Positions 35,596-44,365 of a DNA stretch of 64,000 nt are shown here, one piece after another (position 1 is the stretch's first letter; every line of letters starts with the position of its first letter). Where the stretch lies: assembly GCF_002900365.1 (NCBI RefSeq), contig NZ_CP025979.1, positions 2,170,001 to 2,234,000 on the forward strand. The letters run 5' to 3'. The notes beneath the pieces were generated by a model, which saw only the letters and a program-made list of their open reading frames with translations, had not been told where the DNA came from and searched no databases. Source of the stretch: Escherichia marmotae. GTDB taxonomy: Bacteria; Pseudomonadota; Gammaproteobacteria; Enterobacterales; Enterobacteriaceae. A program made the translations under genes and the position numbers.

Positions 35596-35895
35596 TCATT
35601 TATGCTTTGGTGACAACTGCTTCACAATCATCGCCGCAATGCCAATCCCGTGCTGCTGCGCCAGCATGTTACACAACTCATCATCATAAAACCCCTGCAT
35701 CATGCGCACCGAATCGCTGTTAAACGGGTTATCTTTCGAATCGAAAAGCTCATTGGTTTTTCGCATCTCTTTCAGCATGTTGCGTAAAAAGATCGCCTCA
35801 AACTGTTCCGCGGCCTGCTTGATGTCATTGGCCTGAACCTTCGGCCCCATTAATGCGTCGCTGCCGTCAATCCCGCCGCTGGCGTTCACTTTCAT
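35596..35895 (-). CDS. lfgJ: Rod-assembly protein LfgJ (rod-binding domain only)
   Basis: This 99-residue protein has the rod-capping domain of FlgJ (KQAAEQFEAIFLRNMLKEMRKT and SVRMMQGFYDDELCNMLAQQHGIG) but no muramidase domain. Salmonella FlgJ is 316 residues with a C-terminal muramidase. Lateral LfgJ is normally the short form, so a separate peptidoglycan enzyme would be needed. It overlaps lfgI by one base. Confidence 0.9.
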   Translation of the reverse strand: MKVNASGGIDGSDALMGPKVQANDIKQAAEQFEAIFLRNMLKEMRKTNELFDSKDNPFNSDSVRMMQGFYDDELCNMLAQQHGIGIAAMIVKQLSPKHK

Positions 35896-36995
35896 CAGAT
35901 CACCTCCAGGTCGGCATCCAGCGCGCCCGCTTCATGCAGCGCCTGCAAAATCGACATAATATCGTCCGGCGTTGCGCCTAAGCTGTTCAACGCATTGACC
36001 AGCGTTTTCAGGCTGCTGGACTCCGGCAAACTGACTACGCCCGGACGCGCATGATTCACCGCGATATTGCTTTGCGGCGTGACCGCCGTGCGCCCGCCAG
36101 CAAGGGCGTTCGGCTGGCTGACGTTGCTGGTTTCGTTAATCGAGACGGTCAAACTACCGTGCGACACCGCCGCCGCATGCAGCGCGATGCCATCGCCCAT
36201 CACCACCGTGCCGGTACGTGAGTTAAACACCACGCGGGCGCGGACTTTCTCCGCCTGTACTTGCACATCGTCCAGTTGCGACATAAACGCCACCCGCGCG
36301 CCGGGGCTGGTGGGCGCGCGCACGGTAACGTTGGTGGAACTCTGCGCGGTGGCGATGCCGCCAAACGAGGCGTTGATCGCCGCCGCAATATTATTGGCGT
36401 CTTTAAACGACGGACGTTTCAGGTTGAGGGTGATGGTGTCGCCCATCTGAAAATCGCTGGGGATCTCGCGTTCTACCGTCGCGCCGTTGGGAATTAACCC
36501 GGCGGTTGGTGTGTTAACCGTCACGCTCGAGCCGCTGGCTCCGGTGGCGTTCATCCCGCCCACCACCACGCTGCCCTGCGCCAGGGCATAAACTTCGCCA
36601 TCCGCGCCGTGCAATTGGGTCAGCAGCAAGGTGCCGCCACGAATACTTTTCGCATCACCAATCGACGAAACGGTGACATCAATGGTCTGCCCGCGCGAGT
36701 ACATCGGCGGCAGCGTGGCGCTCACCGCCACCGCCGCGACGTTTTTCACCTTCGGGTCGATTTTATTCGGCAGTTGCACGCCAAACTGGCGCAGCATATT
36801 GGTGATGGTCTGGTTGGTGAATTTGACCTGGTTTTTATCACCGGTGCCGTCGAGGCCGACCACCAGGCTGTAGCCGACCAGTTGGTTTTCACGCACGCCC
36901 TGTACGTTGACCAGCGACTCCAGCGATTGCGCCAGCGCCACGCCGGGCAGCGCCAGGCTTATGGCGAGAACCACGGTCTTGATCCAGTTTTGCAT
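35895..36995 (-). CDS. lfgI: P-ring protein LfgI (FlgI-like)
   Basis: This 366-residue periplasmic P-ring protein has a Sec signal peptide (MQNWIKTVVLAISLALPGVALA) followed by the conserved QGVRENQLVGYSLVVGLDGTGD. The end SIL QALHEAGALDADLEVI region is typical. I chose the second ATG with GGAG 6 bases upstream. It lies between lfgH and lfgJ. Confidence 0.94.
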   Translation of the reverse strand: MQNWIKTVVLAISLALPGVALAQSLESLVNVQGVRENQLVGYSLVVGLDGTGDKNQVKFTNQTITNMLRQFGVQLPNKIDPKVKNVAAVAVSATLPPMYSRGQTIDVTVSSIGDAKSIRGGTLLLTQLHGADGEVYALAQGSVVVGGMNATGASGSSVTVNTPTAGLIPNGATVEREIPSDFQMGDTITLNLKRPSFKDANNIAAAINASFGGIATAQSSTNVTVRAPTSPGARVAFMSQLDDVQVQAEKVRARVVFNSRTGTVVMGDGIALHAAAVSHGSLTVSINETSNVSQPNALAGGRTAVTPQSNIAVNHARPGVVSLPESSSLKTLVNALNSLGATPDDIMSILQALHEAGALDADLEVI

Positions 36996-37009
36996 TGCAC
37001 TCTCCGGCA

Positions 37010-37675
37010 TTAAATCGGGAACAGAGGATGGTTAAACAGCCGCGTCAGCCAGCCTGCGGCGTTGGCGTCGCTTAACGCGCCGCGTCCGGCATAGGAGATG
37101 CGAGCGTCGGCAATCCGCTGGGAGGAAACCGAGTTGTCGTTCTGGATGTCGTCGGCGCGCACCAGGCCGCTTAAACGGATGTACTCATCACCCTGGTTGA
37201 GGGTGAGCCATTTCTCGCCGCGAATTTCCAGAATACCGTTGGGCTGCACCGCATGGACAGAAACGGTGATCTCTCCGCGCAGGCTGTTCTGCTGCTGGGA
37301 AGTGGCGCTGCCGTCAAAGTCGCGATTGGCGTCGATGGAGCCGGAAAGCTTATCTTTGGTGTGACCAAAAATCGTCGGCGCACCAATATCAACGGTGTTG
37401 TTTTTGCCGAAGTTGGTTTTCGCCTGTTTGCTCGACTGGGTAGATTCTTCGAGGATCACCGTCAGAATATCGCCCACGCGATAAGCCCGCCGATCGGCGG
37501 TGAGCGACCAGTTGTAGCCCGTTTCAAACACGCCTCCGGCACGCCCGTCAGCCGGGAGCGGCGCTTCGGTTTTCGGTGGTGCAAAGTATGCGTCGTCTTT
37601 TTTGACCAGAATGGCCTGCGATTCACACCCGCTAAGCAGGGGAAGCAGCGCCACCAGCCAGAGATAATTTTTCAC
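37010..37675 (-). CDS. lfgH: L-ring lipoprotein LfgH (FlgH-like)
   Basis: This 221-residue outer-membrane lipoprotein has a signal peptide with lipobox LLSGC (Cys17). Family blocks include the proline-rich start, VGDILTVILEESTQSSKQAKTN and NGILEIRGEKWLTLNQGDEYIRLSG. It forms the L ring of the basal body. lfgI follows after 14 bp. Confidence 0.94.
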   Translation of the reverse strand: MKNYLWLVALLPLLSGCESQAILVKKDDAYFAPPKTEAPLPADGRAGGVFETGYNWSLTADRRAYRVGDILTVILEESTQSSKQAKTNFGKNNTVDIGAPTIFGHTKDKLSGSIDANRDFDGSATSQQQNSLRGEITVSVHAVQPNGILEIRGEKWLTLNQGDEYIRLSGLVRADDIQNDNSVSSQRIADARISYAGRGALSDANAAGWLTRLFNHPLFPI

Positions 37676-37711
37676 GTTCTGCCTGTTTAAAATACAAAGA
37701 GTTATGAGCCC

Positions 37712-37750
37712 TGGTAGGTCGGATAAGACGCGTCAGCGTCGCATCCGACA
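37712..37750. repeat. REP element between lfgG and lfgH
   Basis: GTAGGTCGGATAAGACGCG...GCATCCGAC is a single diverged REP unit between the lfgG stop and the lfgH start. Confidence 0.7.
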
Positions 37751-37757
37751 TTTCGCC

Positions 37758-38543
37758 TTACAACGTCTGGCTGATGTACTGCAGCATATCGTCCGCCGCC
37801 GAGACCATTTTGGCGTTCATCTCGTAAGCGCGTTGCACCGTAATCATCGCCACCATTTCGTTGACGATATCCACGTTCGAGCCTTCCAGCGCGTTGTCCT
37901 GCAAGGTGCCAAGCCCATCTTCGCCCGGCACGCCCTCGGTCGGCTGACCGCTGGCGGCGGTTTCCAGATACAGGTTGTCACCTTCGGCGGAAAGCCCTGC
38001 GGGGTTGGCGAAGTTCACCAGTGTCAGTTGCCCTAACTCAGTCACATCGCTGTCGCCGGGTAAGATCGCCGTCACCGTACCGTCCTCACCAAAAGCGACG
38101 TTGGTCGCCCCCGCCGGGACGTCGATTTCTGGCTGCAACGGCAAGCCCTGCGAATTGGTCAGCACGCCGTCGGCGTTCACCTGCAAGTTGCCATCGCGGG
38201 TATAGGCGATATCGCCGTTGGCCTTTTGCACTTGCAAAAATCCCTGCCCCATAATGGCGACATTCATCGCGTTGTCGGTGGTTTCGACGTTGCCTTCGGT
38301 GAAGGTTTTCTGGGTGCCGACAATGCGCACGCCGCTACCGAATTGCAGCCCGGTCGGCATGATGTTGTTCTGGTCGAGCATCGCGCCCGGCGCTTCCTGG
38401 GTCTGGTAGAACAGATCCTGAAACATCACCCGGTCACGCTTGAAGCCGGTGGTGTTAACGTTGGCGATGTTGTTGGCAATCGCGCTCATTTCAGCATCCT
38501 GCGCCGAGAGGCCGGTTTTGCTGATCCATAATGCTGCGTTCAT
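37758..38543 (-). CDS. lfgG: Distal rod protein LfgG (FlgG-like)
   Basis: This 261-residue rod protein starts MNAALWISKTGLSAQDAEMSAIANNIANVNTTG and ends DMLQYISQTL after MVAMITVQRAYEMNAKMVS. These are the paired coiled ends of flagellar axial proteins. It follows lfgF after a large BIME insertion. Confidence 0.95.
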   Translation of the reverse strand: MNAALWISKTGLSAQDAEMSAIANNIANVNTTGFKRDRVMFQDLFYQTQEAPGAMLDQNNIMPTGLQFGSGVRIVGTQKTFTEGNVETTDNAMNVAIMGQGFLQVQKANGDIAYTRDGNLQVNADGVLTNSQGLPLQPEIDVPAGATNVAFGEDGTVTAILPGDSDVTELGQLTLVNFANPAGLSAEGDNLYLETAASGQPTEGVPGEDGLGTLQDNALEGSNVDIVNEMVAMITVQRAYEMNAKMVSAADDMLQYISQTL

Positions 38544-38579
38544 GGTGGTAAATTCCGTGTTGTTTTTCTGCCGCCGATT

Positions 38580-38909
38580 GCCGGATGCGGCGTGAACGCC
38601 TTATCCGGCCTACGGTTTGGGCACAGGCTTGTAGGCCTGATAAGACGCAAAGCGTCGCATCAGGCACCGCCGCATAATTGCCGGATGCGGCGTGACGCCT
38701 TATCCGGCCTACGGTTTGGGCACAGGCTTTTAGGCCTGATAAGACGCAAAGCGTCGCATCAGGCACCGCGCATAATTGCCGGATGCGGCGTAACGCCTTA
38801 TCCGGCCTACGGTTTGGGCACAGGCTTTTAGGCCTGATAAGACGCAAAGCGTCGCATCAGGCACCGCGCATAATTGCCGGATGCGGCGTGAACGCCTTAT
38901 CCGGCCTAC
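38580..38909. repeat. BIME array between lfgF and lfgG
   Basis: Seven REP elements alternate in orientation as three and a half units of about 101 bp. Each unit has GCCGGATGCGGCG...CGCCTTATCCGGC, then a spacer with TTTGGGCACAGG, then a TAGGCCTGATAAGACGC...GCATCAGGC element. The spacers are nearly identical, so the array grew by tandem duplication. It splits lfgF from lfgG by 375 bp. Confidence 0.93.
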
Positions 38910-38918
38910 GATGTGCGG

Positions 38919-39656
38919 TTACGAGCCGCGCAATAAGCGGTTGCCCGCGTCGCTGATATCTTCTGCGGTTTTCATCATCTTGATCTGCGCTTCAAACTGA
39001 CGGTTCATGGCGATAGACGACATCATCTCGCTCACCGCCGAGACGTTGCTGCCCTCCAGAAAACCGCCGCTGACTTTGATGTTTTCATCGCGCTGAGCCA
39101 GAACGCCATCGGCAGTCACCAGCATCCCTTCGCCGTTTTTCGCCAGGTCAGCGACCGGAATATCCACCAGCTTCAGGCGGTCGATATCCATCGTCGCGGT
39201 CACATCGCCGTCATCGGGCGTCACCGAGAGCGTACCGTCGCTGCCAAACGAGGCGATGGCGTTCGGCGGCAGAATGATCGGCCCGTTATCTCCCAGCACC
39301 AGATTGCCGTCGATGGTCAGTTGCCCCTGGTCGTCCTGCTGGATGTTGCCGTTGCGGGTATAGACTTCGTTGCCGTTTTTATCCTGCACCGCAATGTAAC
39401 CCGCGCCCTGAATCGCCACGTCCAGCGGGCGTTCGGTCTTCTCCGCCACACCCGTACTGTCGTTCACGCCGCTGGCCCCTTCCTGCGCCATATAGCGCGT
39501 GTCGAAGCCGCCGCCTTTCACCTTGTCGTTGGTCGCCATCGCCATGTCGGCACGAAAACCGTTGGTGTTGACGTTCGCCAGGTTGTTGGCGCTAATTTGT
39601 TGCTCGTACAAAGTCTGGGAAGCCCCGCTCAGGGCGGTATAAATCAAGCGATCCAT
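38919..39656 (-). CDS. lfgF: Proximal rod protein LfgF (FlgF-like)
   Basis: This 245-residue rod protein starts MDRLIYTALSGASQTLYEQQISANNLANVNTNG and ends MNRQFEAQIKMMKTAEDISDAGNRLLRGS. It overlaps lfgE by one base and precedes the BIME array and lfgG. Confidence 0.94.
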   Translation of the reverse strand: MDRLIYTALSGASQTLYEQQISANNLANVNTNGFRADMAMATNDKVKGGGFDTRYMAQEGASGVNDSTGVAEKTERPLDVAIQGAGYIAVQDKNGNEVYTRNGNIQQDDQGQLTIDGNLVLGDNGPIILPPNAIASFGSDGTLSVTPDDGDVTATMDIDRLKLVDIPVADLAKNGEGMLVTADGVLAQRDENIKVSGGFLEGSNVSAVSEMMSSIAMNRQFEAQIKMMKTAEDISDAGNRLLRGS

Positions 39657-40858
39657 TACATTGCCTGGAACAGCGCGTCATCGAGCTGCGTGCTGGTGGC
39701 GATAACTTTGGTGTTGGCCTGGTAGTTACGCTGGGCGGTCATCAGGTTGACCAGTTCGCTGGTGATATCGACGTTGGAGCTTTCGAGCACGCCCGACGAC
39801 AGCGTGCCGCAGGTGCCGGAACCAGGAACGCCAATCAGCGGCGTACCCGATTCCCCGGTTTGTACCCACGCGGTGCCGCTCACCGCCTCCAGACCGTTTT
39901 CATTCGGGAAGGTTGCCAGCACCACCTGACCCTGCAACATGCGCTCGCCGTTGCTGTAGGTGGCGTAAACTTTGCCATCATCATCGACCTGCACACCGTT
40001 TTGCGTTGCGGAGGCGTAGCCGTTGGCGGAATTGGTGGTGACCGAGAAGTCAGAGCCGTATTGCGTACAGGTGGAGTAATTGACGGTTAAATCGATGGGG
40101 GCGGCGGCATCGGTCTGAAACTCAATCGTCTGCGGCGTGGTGGGCGAGGTTAGTTTCCCGGTATTCGGGTCGAAGGTTAATGTCGTCGCCGGAACGCCAG
40201 TCTGCTGCTGACCATCGAAGGTATACTGCACTTCCCAGGTGTTATCGCTGGTTTTGGTGAAGTACTGGCATACCGAGTGTTCGTTACCCAATGAGTCATA
40301 CACCGTGGTGGTGTAGCTGTCGGTATACGAGCTGCTGTTGGCCGGGTCGAACGGTACGGTGGTGCGATCGATAGCCGCGTCGCTGGCGTTGAAGTTGGCG
40401 GTAAAAGTCAGGCTGCTGCTGGCCTGCGCCGGAATATTGCCGGTTTTTATCTGGATATCGGTGACCGTGCCGGTTTGCAGGGTGCCGCTGTCATCGACCG
40501 GATAGCCCTGCAAGTAATCACCCGAGGCGTTAACGATATAGCCGTTTTTGTCGGTTTCAAACGAGCCGCCACGGGTATAAGAGATATTGCCCGCGCTGTC
40601 GCAGGTAACAAAAAAGCCGTCGTCGTTAATCGCCAGATCCAGCGCGTTACCGGTGGAGACCAGCGAACCACCGCGCGAAATACTCTGCGCCGTACCCGCC
40701 ACGCTGACGCCCATTGCCTGGCTTCCGGCATACATGGCTGAAAACTGGGTGGTCATCGACTTATAGCCCACCGTTCCGGCATTGGCGATGTTGTTACTGA
40801 TCCCGTCGAGCTGTTCGTTAACGGCATTCAGCCCCGTTGCGGCAATTTCATAACTCAT
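39656..40858 (-). CDS. lfgE: Hook protein LfgE (FlgE-like)
   Basis: This 400-residue hook subunit starts MSYEIAATGLNAVNEQLDGISNNIANAGTVGYKS and ends LVNLMTAQRNYQANTKVIATSTQLDDALFQAM. The length is typical of FlgE (403 in Salmonella). The lfgD scaffold gene needed for hook assembly lies upstream but is interrupted. Confidence 0.95.
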   Translation of the reverse strand: MSYEIAATGLNAVNEQLDGISNNIANAGTVGYKSMTTQFSAMYAGSQAMGVSVAGTAQSISRGGSLVSTGNALDLAINDDGFFVTCDSAGNISYTRGGSFETDKNGYIVNASGDYLQGYPVDDSGTLQTGTVTDIQIKTGNIPAQASSSLTFTANFNASDAAIDRTTVPFDPANSSSYTDSYTTTVYDSLGNEHSVCQYFTKTSDNTWEVQYTFDGQQQTGVPATTLTFDPNTGKLTSPTTPQTIEFQTDAAAPIDLTVNYSTCTQYGSDFSVTTNSANGYASATQNGVQVDDDGKVYATYSNGERMLQGQVVLATFPNENGLEAVSGTAWVQTGESGTPLIGVPGSGTCGTLSSGVLESSNVDITSELVNLMTAQRNYQANTKVIATSTQLDDALFQAM

Positions 40859-40905
40859 TGTTTCTTCCTGTTAATTCAAATTTTTGACAGCGTGCCCGTT
40901 GTTTT

Positions 40906-41120
40906 GCCGGATGCGGCGTGAACGCCTTATCCGGCCTACATATGGGTGCAAACATAAAAATATGCGTGGACTCGTAGGCCTGATAAGACGCGCACGCGTC
41001 GCATCAGGCATCTTGCACCTAACGCCGGATGCGGCGTGGACGCCTTATCCGGCCTACAAAACCATGCAGATTCAATACATTGCAGTTTCATGTAGGCCTG
41101 ATAAGCGAAGCGCATCAGGC
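40906..41120. repeat. BIME cluster between lfgD and lfgE
   Basis: Four REP elements of alternating orientation lie here: GCCGGATGCGGCG...CTTATCCGGC, then TAGGCCTGATAAGACGCG...GCATCAGGC, then a second GCCGGATGCGGCG...ATCCGGC, and a final TAGGCCTGATAAGCG...GCATCAGGC. The stretch fills most of the 278-bp gap between lfgE and lfgD. Confidence 0.9.
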
Positions 41121-41136
41121 AATTTGGCACCGGTCA

Positions 41137-41850
41137 TCACGCTACATCACTGTCGGTATCGGGTACGCCAAACTGGCTAATCATGGTGAATGGCACTTCG
41201 CCCACGCCTGCAACGTTGAGCACCGGAGAGCTACCGTCGAGCGGGATGCGCACATCTTCCACTTCGCCGGAGACTTCAATCGGCACCTCTTCTTCCCCGG
41301 TGTTGGTCACCACTGAGACGTCGTAATCACCCGGCGGAATGCCGTAATCGGCGGGATTTACCGAGAAATCGACCTGCCCTGGCCCCACGGAAGAACAGCC
41401 CTCCGGGATCAGCGAGACGGTGTAGTCATCGCCTGCGGCATCGGTAAAGTGGAGATCGGCGGTAGTACAGGCGTCGTCCAGCGTCGCGCGGCCGTTAATG
41501 GTCTGGTCGCTCACCTGCAAGGCGGTGGTCTGCACCATAATGTCGTCGCCCACCAGGTTGCCGAGCGCCATCACCTGAATGTTGCTCATCAGCACCGCGT
41601 TGGTGTTGGCCTGCACGCTCATCTCTTCCATCATCGCCACCTGCGCCATCGACGAAAGCTGGTCGATATATTCGGTAGCGTCGGTCGGGTCAGTCGGGTC
41701 CTAGTTTTGGATCTCCGCGACAAACAGCGTCAGGAAAGTATCGACGGGCGAGCTATCGCTGCTGCTTTGCGTATCGCTGGCCGCCACGGTGTTGTTTTCC
41801 GCCGTGGCGGTCGGCTGCGGCGATTGCGCATTCAGCGCCAGGGTATTCAT
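41137..41850 (-). pseudogene. lfgD: Hook-cap protein LfgD interrupted by an amber codon
   Basis: The full frame would encode about 237 residues of FlgD, which caps the growing hook. Reading on the minus strand it goes TFLTLFVAEIQN, then TAG (41701-41703, codon 50), then DPTDPTDATEYIDQLSSMAQ. In FlgD this is the highly conserved QNQDP segment, so CAG (Gln) has become TAG. The rest of the frame is open to 41137. The start overlaps lfgC by 4 bp. An internal ATG at 41649 lacks the conserved N-terminal part. Confidence 0.9.
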
Positions 41851-42281
41851 CAGGCTTCTCCCAGTTTCAGCAGGCTTTGCTGCATACTTTTCACGTTGTT
41901 GAGCACATCGACGTTGGTTTCAAAATCGCGCGAGGCCGACATCATGTCCGCCATCTGTTCCACCACGTTGACGTCGGGATACCAGACATCACCGTTGGCG
42001 TCGGCCAGCGGCGAATGCGGCTCATAGTGTTTCACCGCCCCGCCGGTTTGCAGCACGTCCTGCACCTGTACGCTCGCACCGTCGATCGCGTGGCGATGCG
42101 TTCCCGCCAACAAACTGTGGTGATACACCGCGGCAAACACCGGGCTACGCGCTTTATACGCCTGCGCCTCGCTGCTGGCGGGTGCATTGGCATTCGCCAG
42201 GTTACTGGCAACGGTATTCAGACGCAGCGTTTGCGCCGTCATCGCTGAGCCAGAAATCTGATAGATATCAGTAAAAGACAT
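41850..42281 (-). CDS. lfgC: Proximal rod protein LfgC (FlgC-like)
   Basis: This 143-residue rod protein starts MSFTDIYQISGSAMTAQTLRLNTVASNLANANA and ends MMSASRDFETNVDVLNNVKSMQQSLLKLGEA. It follows lfgB by 2 bp and overlaps lfgD by 4 bp. Published Flag-2 loci can carry a broken lfgC (strain 042, from memory), but this copy is intact. Confidence 0.94.
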   Translation of the reverse strand: MSFTDIYQISGSAMTAQTLRLNTVASNLANANAPASSEAQAYKARSPVFAAVYHHSLLAGTHRHAIDGASVQVQDVLQTGGAVKHYEPHSPLADANGDVWYPDVNVVEQMADMMSASRDFETNVDVLNNVKSMQQSLLKLGEA

Positions 42282-42283
42282 GC

Positions 42284-42619
42284 TTATTTCCCTTCAATGG
42301 CCTCTCTGATGCCGCTGATTTGCAGATTCAGAAAGGTCAGACTGCTTTGATAATCCATACTATTTTGTGAAAACCGCGCCTGTTCGCTGTTCAGTTCCAC
42401 GGTGTTGCCATCTTCCGACGGCTGCATCGGTACGCGGTACTGGACATCCACCGCCGCGTTATTTGCCCGTTGCATCTCCCTGGCAAAATCAATATCTTTA
42501 GCCTTGAAATTTGGCGTATCGACATTCGCCAGATTCGCAGTCAGTAGCTCGGTCCTCTCAAGACGTAACTTCACTGCCTGCGGATGCACTCCCAATGCTT
42601 GTTGAAAATTGATCCCCAT
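42284..42619 (-). CDS. lfgB: Proximal rod protein LfgB (FlgB-like)
   Basis: This rod protein of about 111 residues starts MGINFQQALGVHPQAVKLRLERTELLTANLANVDTPNFKA. An upstream in-frame ATG at 42649 is rejected because the sigma-54 promoter would start transcription at about 42646, downstream of it. It is the first gene of the lfgBCDEFGHIJKL run and is divergent from lfgA. Confidence 0.92.
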   Translation of the reverse strand: MGINFQQALGVHPQAVKLRLERTELLTANLANVDTPNFKAKDIDFAREMQRANNAAVDVQYRVPMQPSEDGNTVELNSEQARFSQNSMDYQSSLTFLNLQISGIREAIEGK

Positions 42620-42654
42620 TTCTTGCGTCACTCCTGCTTCAATCCGCATACGCT

Positions 42655-42671
42655 AAGCAATCGCCGTGCCA
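42655..42671 (-). promoter_or_regulatory. Sigma-54 promoter of the lfgB operon
   Basis: On the minus strand TGGCACGGCGATTGCTT matches the -24/-12 pattern TGGCACG-N4-TTGCW perfectly. Predicted transcription starts near 42646 and would read lfgB onwards. LafK, encoded in the cluster, is the expected activator. The site also fixes the lfgB start codon. Confidence 0.9.
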
Positions 42672-42700
42672 TTTTTTAAGTGACTGAAGAGAAAGGGTTT

Positions 42701-43438
42701 ATGAGTTTTCAATTTTGCGGGCGAAAGATGTTCTTCCTCCTGGCGCTGGCCTTACCGGGCTACGCCGCCGTCCATCCCGTGCAACATAGCGCGCGGGAAC
42801 AAGTCAACGCTCAGGTACTGAACGCCGCCAGCCAGCAGATTGAATCACTGGCGCAACAGCGGCAGTGGCATGACTATCGCTACACCTTTAACGTCTACAT
42901 TCCCTCGCAGATTGCGACCGCCACGTCCTGTGCTACGACACCTGGCGTCACACTGACTTCGCCTGCAGACATCGCCCTCAACCGGATGAACTTCACCGTC
43001 AGTTGCCCACAAAACTGGCAGATGAACGTGGCGGTACGCCCGGATGTGCGGGTGCCGGTGGTGATGGCAAAGTCAGTGATTGCCCGCGACACGCCGCTTA
43101 CGGCAAATGATGTGGAGTTGAAGCCCTACAACGTCAGCGCCCAGCGGCGGGATGTGTTGATGGAGCTCAATGACGCAATTGGTTTAAGCAGTAAGCACGC
43201 GCTGCAACCGGGTAAACCGCTCACCAAAGAAGAGCTGGTTTCTCCAGTGCTGGTCGGGCGCGATCAGCCGGTGATGATTGTTTACCAGAGCGCGGGGATC
43301 ACCGCCTCAATGCCCGGCGTGGCGCTGAAAAATGGCCGTAAGGGCGAGATGGTGAAAGTGCGCAATGCCAACAGCCAGCGGGTCATCAGCGCGAGGGTGG
43401 CGGAAAGCGGTGTGGTGACGACGGTAAGTGCGGAGTAA
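42701..43438 (+). CDS. lfgA: P-ring assembly chaperone LfgA (FlgA-like)
   Basis: This periplasmic protein of about 245 residues helps build the P ring. It has a signal peptide (MSFQFCGRKMFFLLALALPG...A) and the SAF domain segments VPVVMAKSVIARDTPLTANDVEL and LVGRDQPVMIVYQSAGI. The chosen ATG has AAAGGG upstream; a GTG seven codons earlier is less likely. lfgM and lfgN follow on the same strand. Confidence 0.92.
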   Translation: MSFQFCGRKMFFLLALALPGYAAVHPVQHSAREQVNAQVLNAASQQIESLAQQRQWHDYRYTFNVYIPSQIATATSCATTPGVTLTSPADIALNRMNFTVSCPQNWQMNVAVRPDVRVPVVMAKSVIARDTPLTANDVELKPYNVSAQRRDVLMELNDAIGLSSKHALQPGKPLTKEELVSPVLVGRDQPVMIVYQSAGITASMPGVALKNGRKGEMVKVRNANSQRVISARVAESGVVTTVSAE

Positions 43439-43452
43439 TTTGCGCAGGCGAT

Positions 43453-43480
43453 TAAAGTTTTGCCGCCTGTTAACCGCTCT
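43453..43480 (+). promoter_or_regulatory. Possible sigma-28 promoter of lfgM
   Basis: A perfect -35-type TAAAGTTT is followed, 12 bases later, by ACCGCTCT, a half match to GCCGATAA. It lies about 40 bp before lfgM. In classical systems flgM has a sigma-28 promoter of its own. The spacing is one base long, so the call is tentative. Confidence 0.4.
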
Positions 43481-43518
43481 ACCAGAGTAACCCACCCAAA
43501 TACCAAGACGAGGTTACG

Positions 43519-43797
43519 ATGAAAATCTCCCCGACGATGCCAGGCAATCGCCCGACAGCAACGTCTGCTGGCTCCAGCCAGTCGCGCAAAAGCACGGCAA
43601 CCACCACCACGACGCTAAACGCCGACGACATTACCCAGGCGGGATTGCAGTCTGCCCAGCAAACGCTGAACGACCAGAACGAAAGCGATATCGACAGCGA
43701 CAAAGTGGCGCAAATGCAGGCGATGCTGGCCTCCGGCAGCCTGCAAGTGGACACCGAACAGTTAGCCAGCGACATGCTGAGTTTTTTCCAGAACTAA
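43519..43797 (+). CDS. lfgM: Anti-sigma-28 factor LfgM (FlgM-like)
   Basis: This 92-residue protein has an unstructured Ser/Thr/Asn-rich start and the FlgM-like C-terminal helices (DSDKVAQMQAMLASGSLQVDTEQLASDMLSFF). It should hold LafS inactive until it is exported after hook completion. GAGG lies 5 bases before the ATG. lfgN follows 12 bp downstream. Confidence 0.9.
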   Translation: MKISPTMPGNRPTATSAGSSQSRKSTATTTTTLNADDITQAGLQSAQQTLNDQNESDIDSDKVAQMQAMLASGSLQVDTEQLASDMLSFFQN

Positions 43798-43809
43798 GAG
43801 GCCGATGAA

Positions 43810-44238
43810 GTGAGTATCCGGTTACAACAGGTAAAAGCGCTGCTGCAGGGCATTCGCGACGACGACGCGCGGTATGATTGCCTGCGCGAACTGCTTCAGC
43901 GTCAGCGGATCTGCATGATTCGCCGCGCCAGCGAAGAGTTGCTGGCGGTAAACGATGAGATAACCCATCACTATGAGCAGTTACACAGCCATAGCCATCA
44001 GCGGCACTGCCTGCTGCAACTGCTGGGTGTCAGCGTCAATAGTGACGGTCTGGCGCAGGTTTTTGCCTGGCTTCCGGCGGTTCAAAAAGCGGCTGCACAG
44101 CAGTTGTGGCAACGCCTTGAGCAAAAGGCGGAACGCTGTAAAAGCTATAACGATAAAAACGGCGAGCTGTTAATTCGCCAGTATGAATTTATTCAGGCTT
44201 TTTTAGGTAGCGAAGCGGATTTTCTCTATCAGGGATAA
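43810..44238 (+). CDS. lfgN: Export chaperone LfgN (FlgN-like)
   Basis: This 142-residue, mostly helical protein starts at a GTG (VSIRLQQVKALLQGIRDD). It lies directly after lfgM, the position of flgN, whose product chaperones FlgK and FlgL. Sequence features are general (charged helical core), so the call relies on order and size. Confidence 0.82.
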   Translation: MSIRLQQVKALLQGIRDDDARYDCLRELLQRQRICMIRRASEELLAVNDEITHHYEQLHSHSHQRHCLLQLLGVSVNSDGLAQVFAWLPAVQKAAAQQLWQRLEQKAERCKSYNDKNGELLIRQYEFIQAFLGSEADFLYQG

Positions 44239-44315
44239 CGGCAATACCTTCCCCCATTGCGGAAACGGATTTTCCGCCAGATCCCCAATCCTCTGTTTTT
44301 GAATAAAAAAATTCC

Positions 44316-44331
44316 CGGCACGCTTATTGCA
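44316..44331 (+). promoter_or_regulatory. Sigma-54 promoter of the flagellin-modification genes
   Basis: CGGCACGCTTATTGCA matches TGGCACG-N4-TTGCW apart from the first base. Transcription should start at about 44342, just before the chosen ATG of the FliB-like gene at 44366. This places the modification genes under LafK/sigma-54, together with the structural genes. Confidence 0.8.
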
Positions 44332-44365
44332 TATCCTGCAAAGTAATAAAGACTGGAAGCCACCT

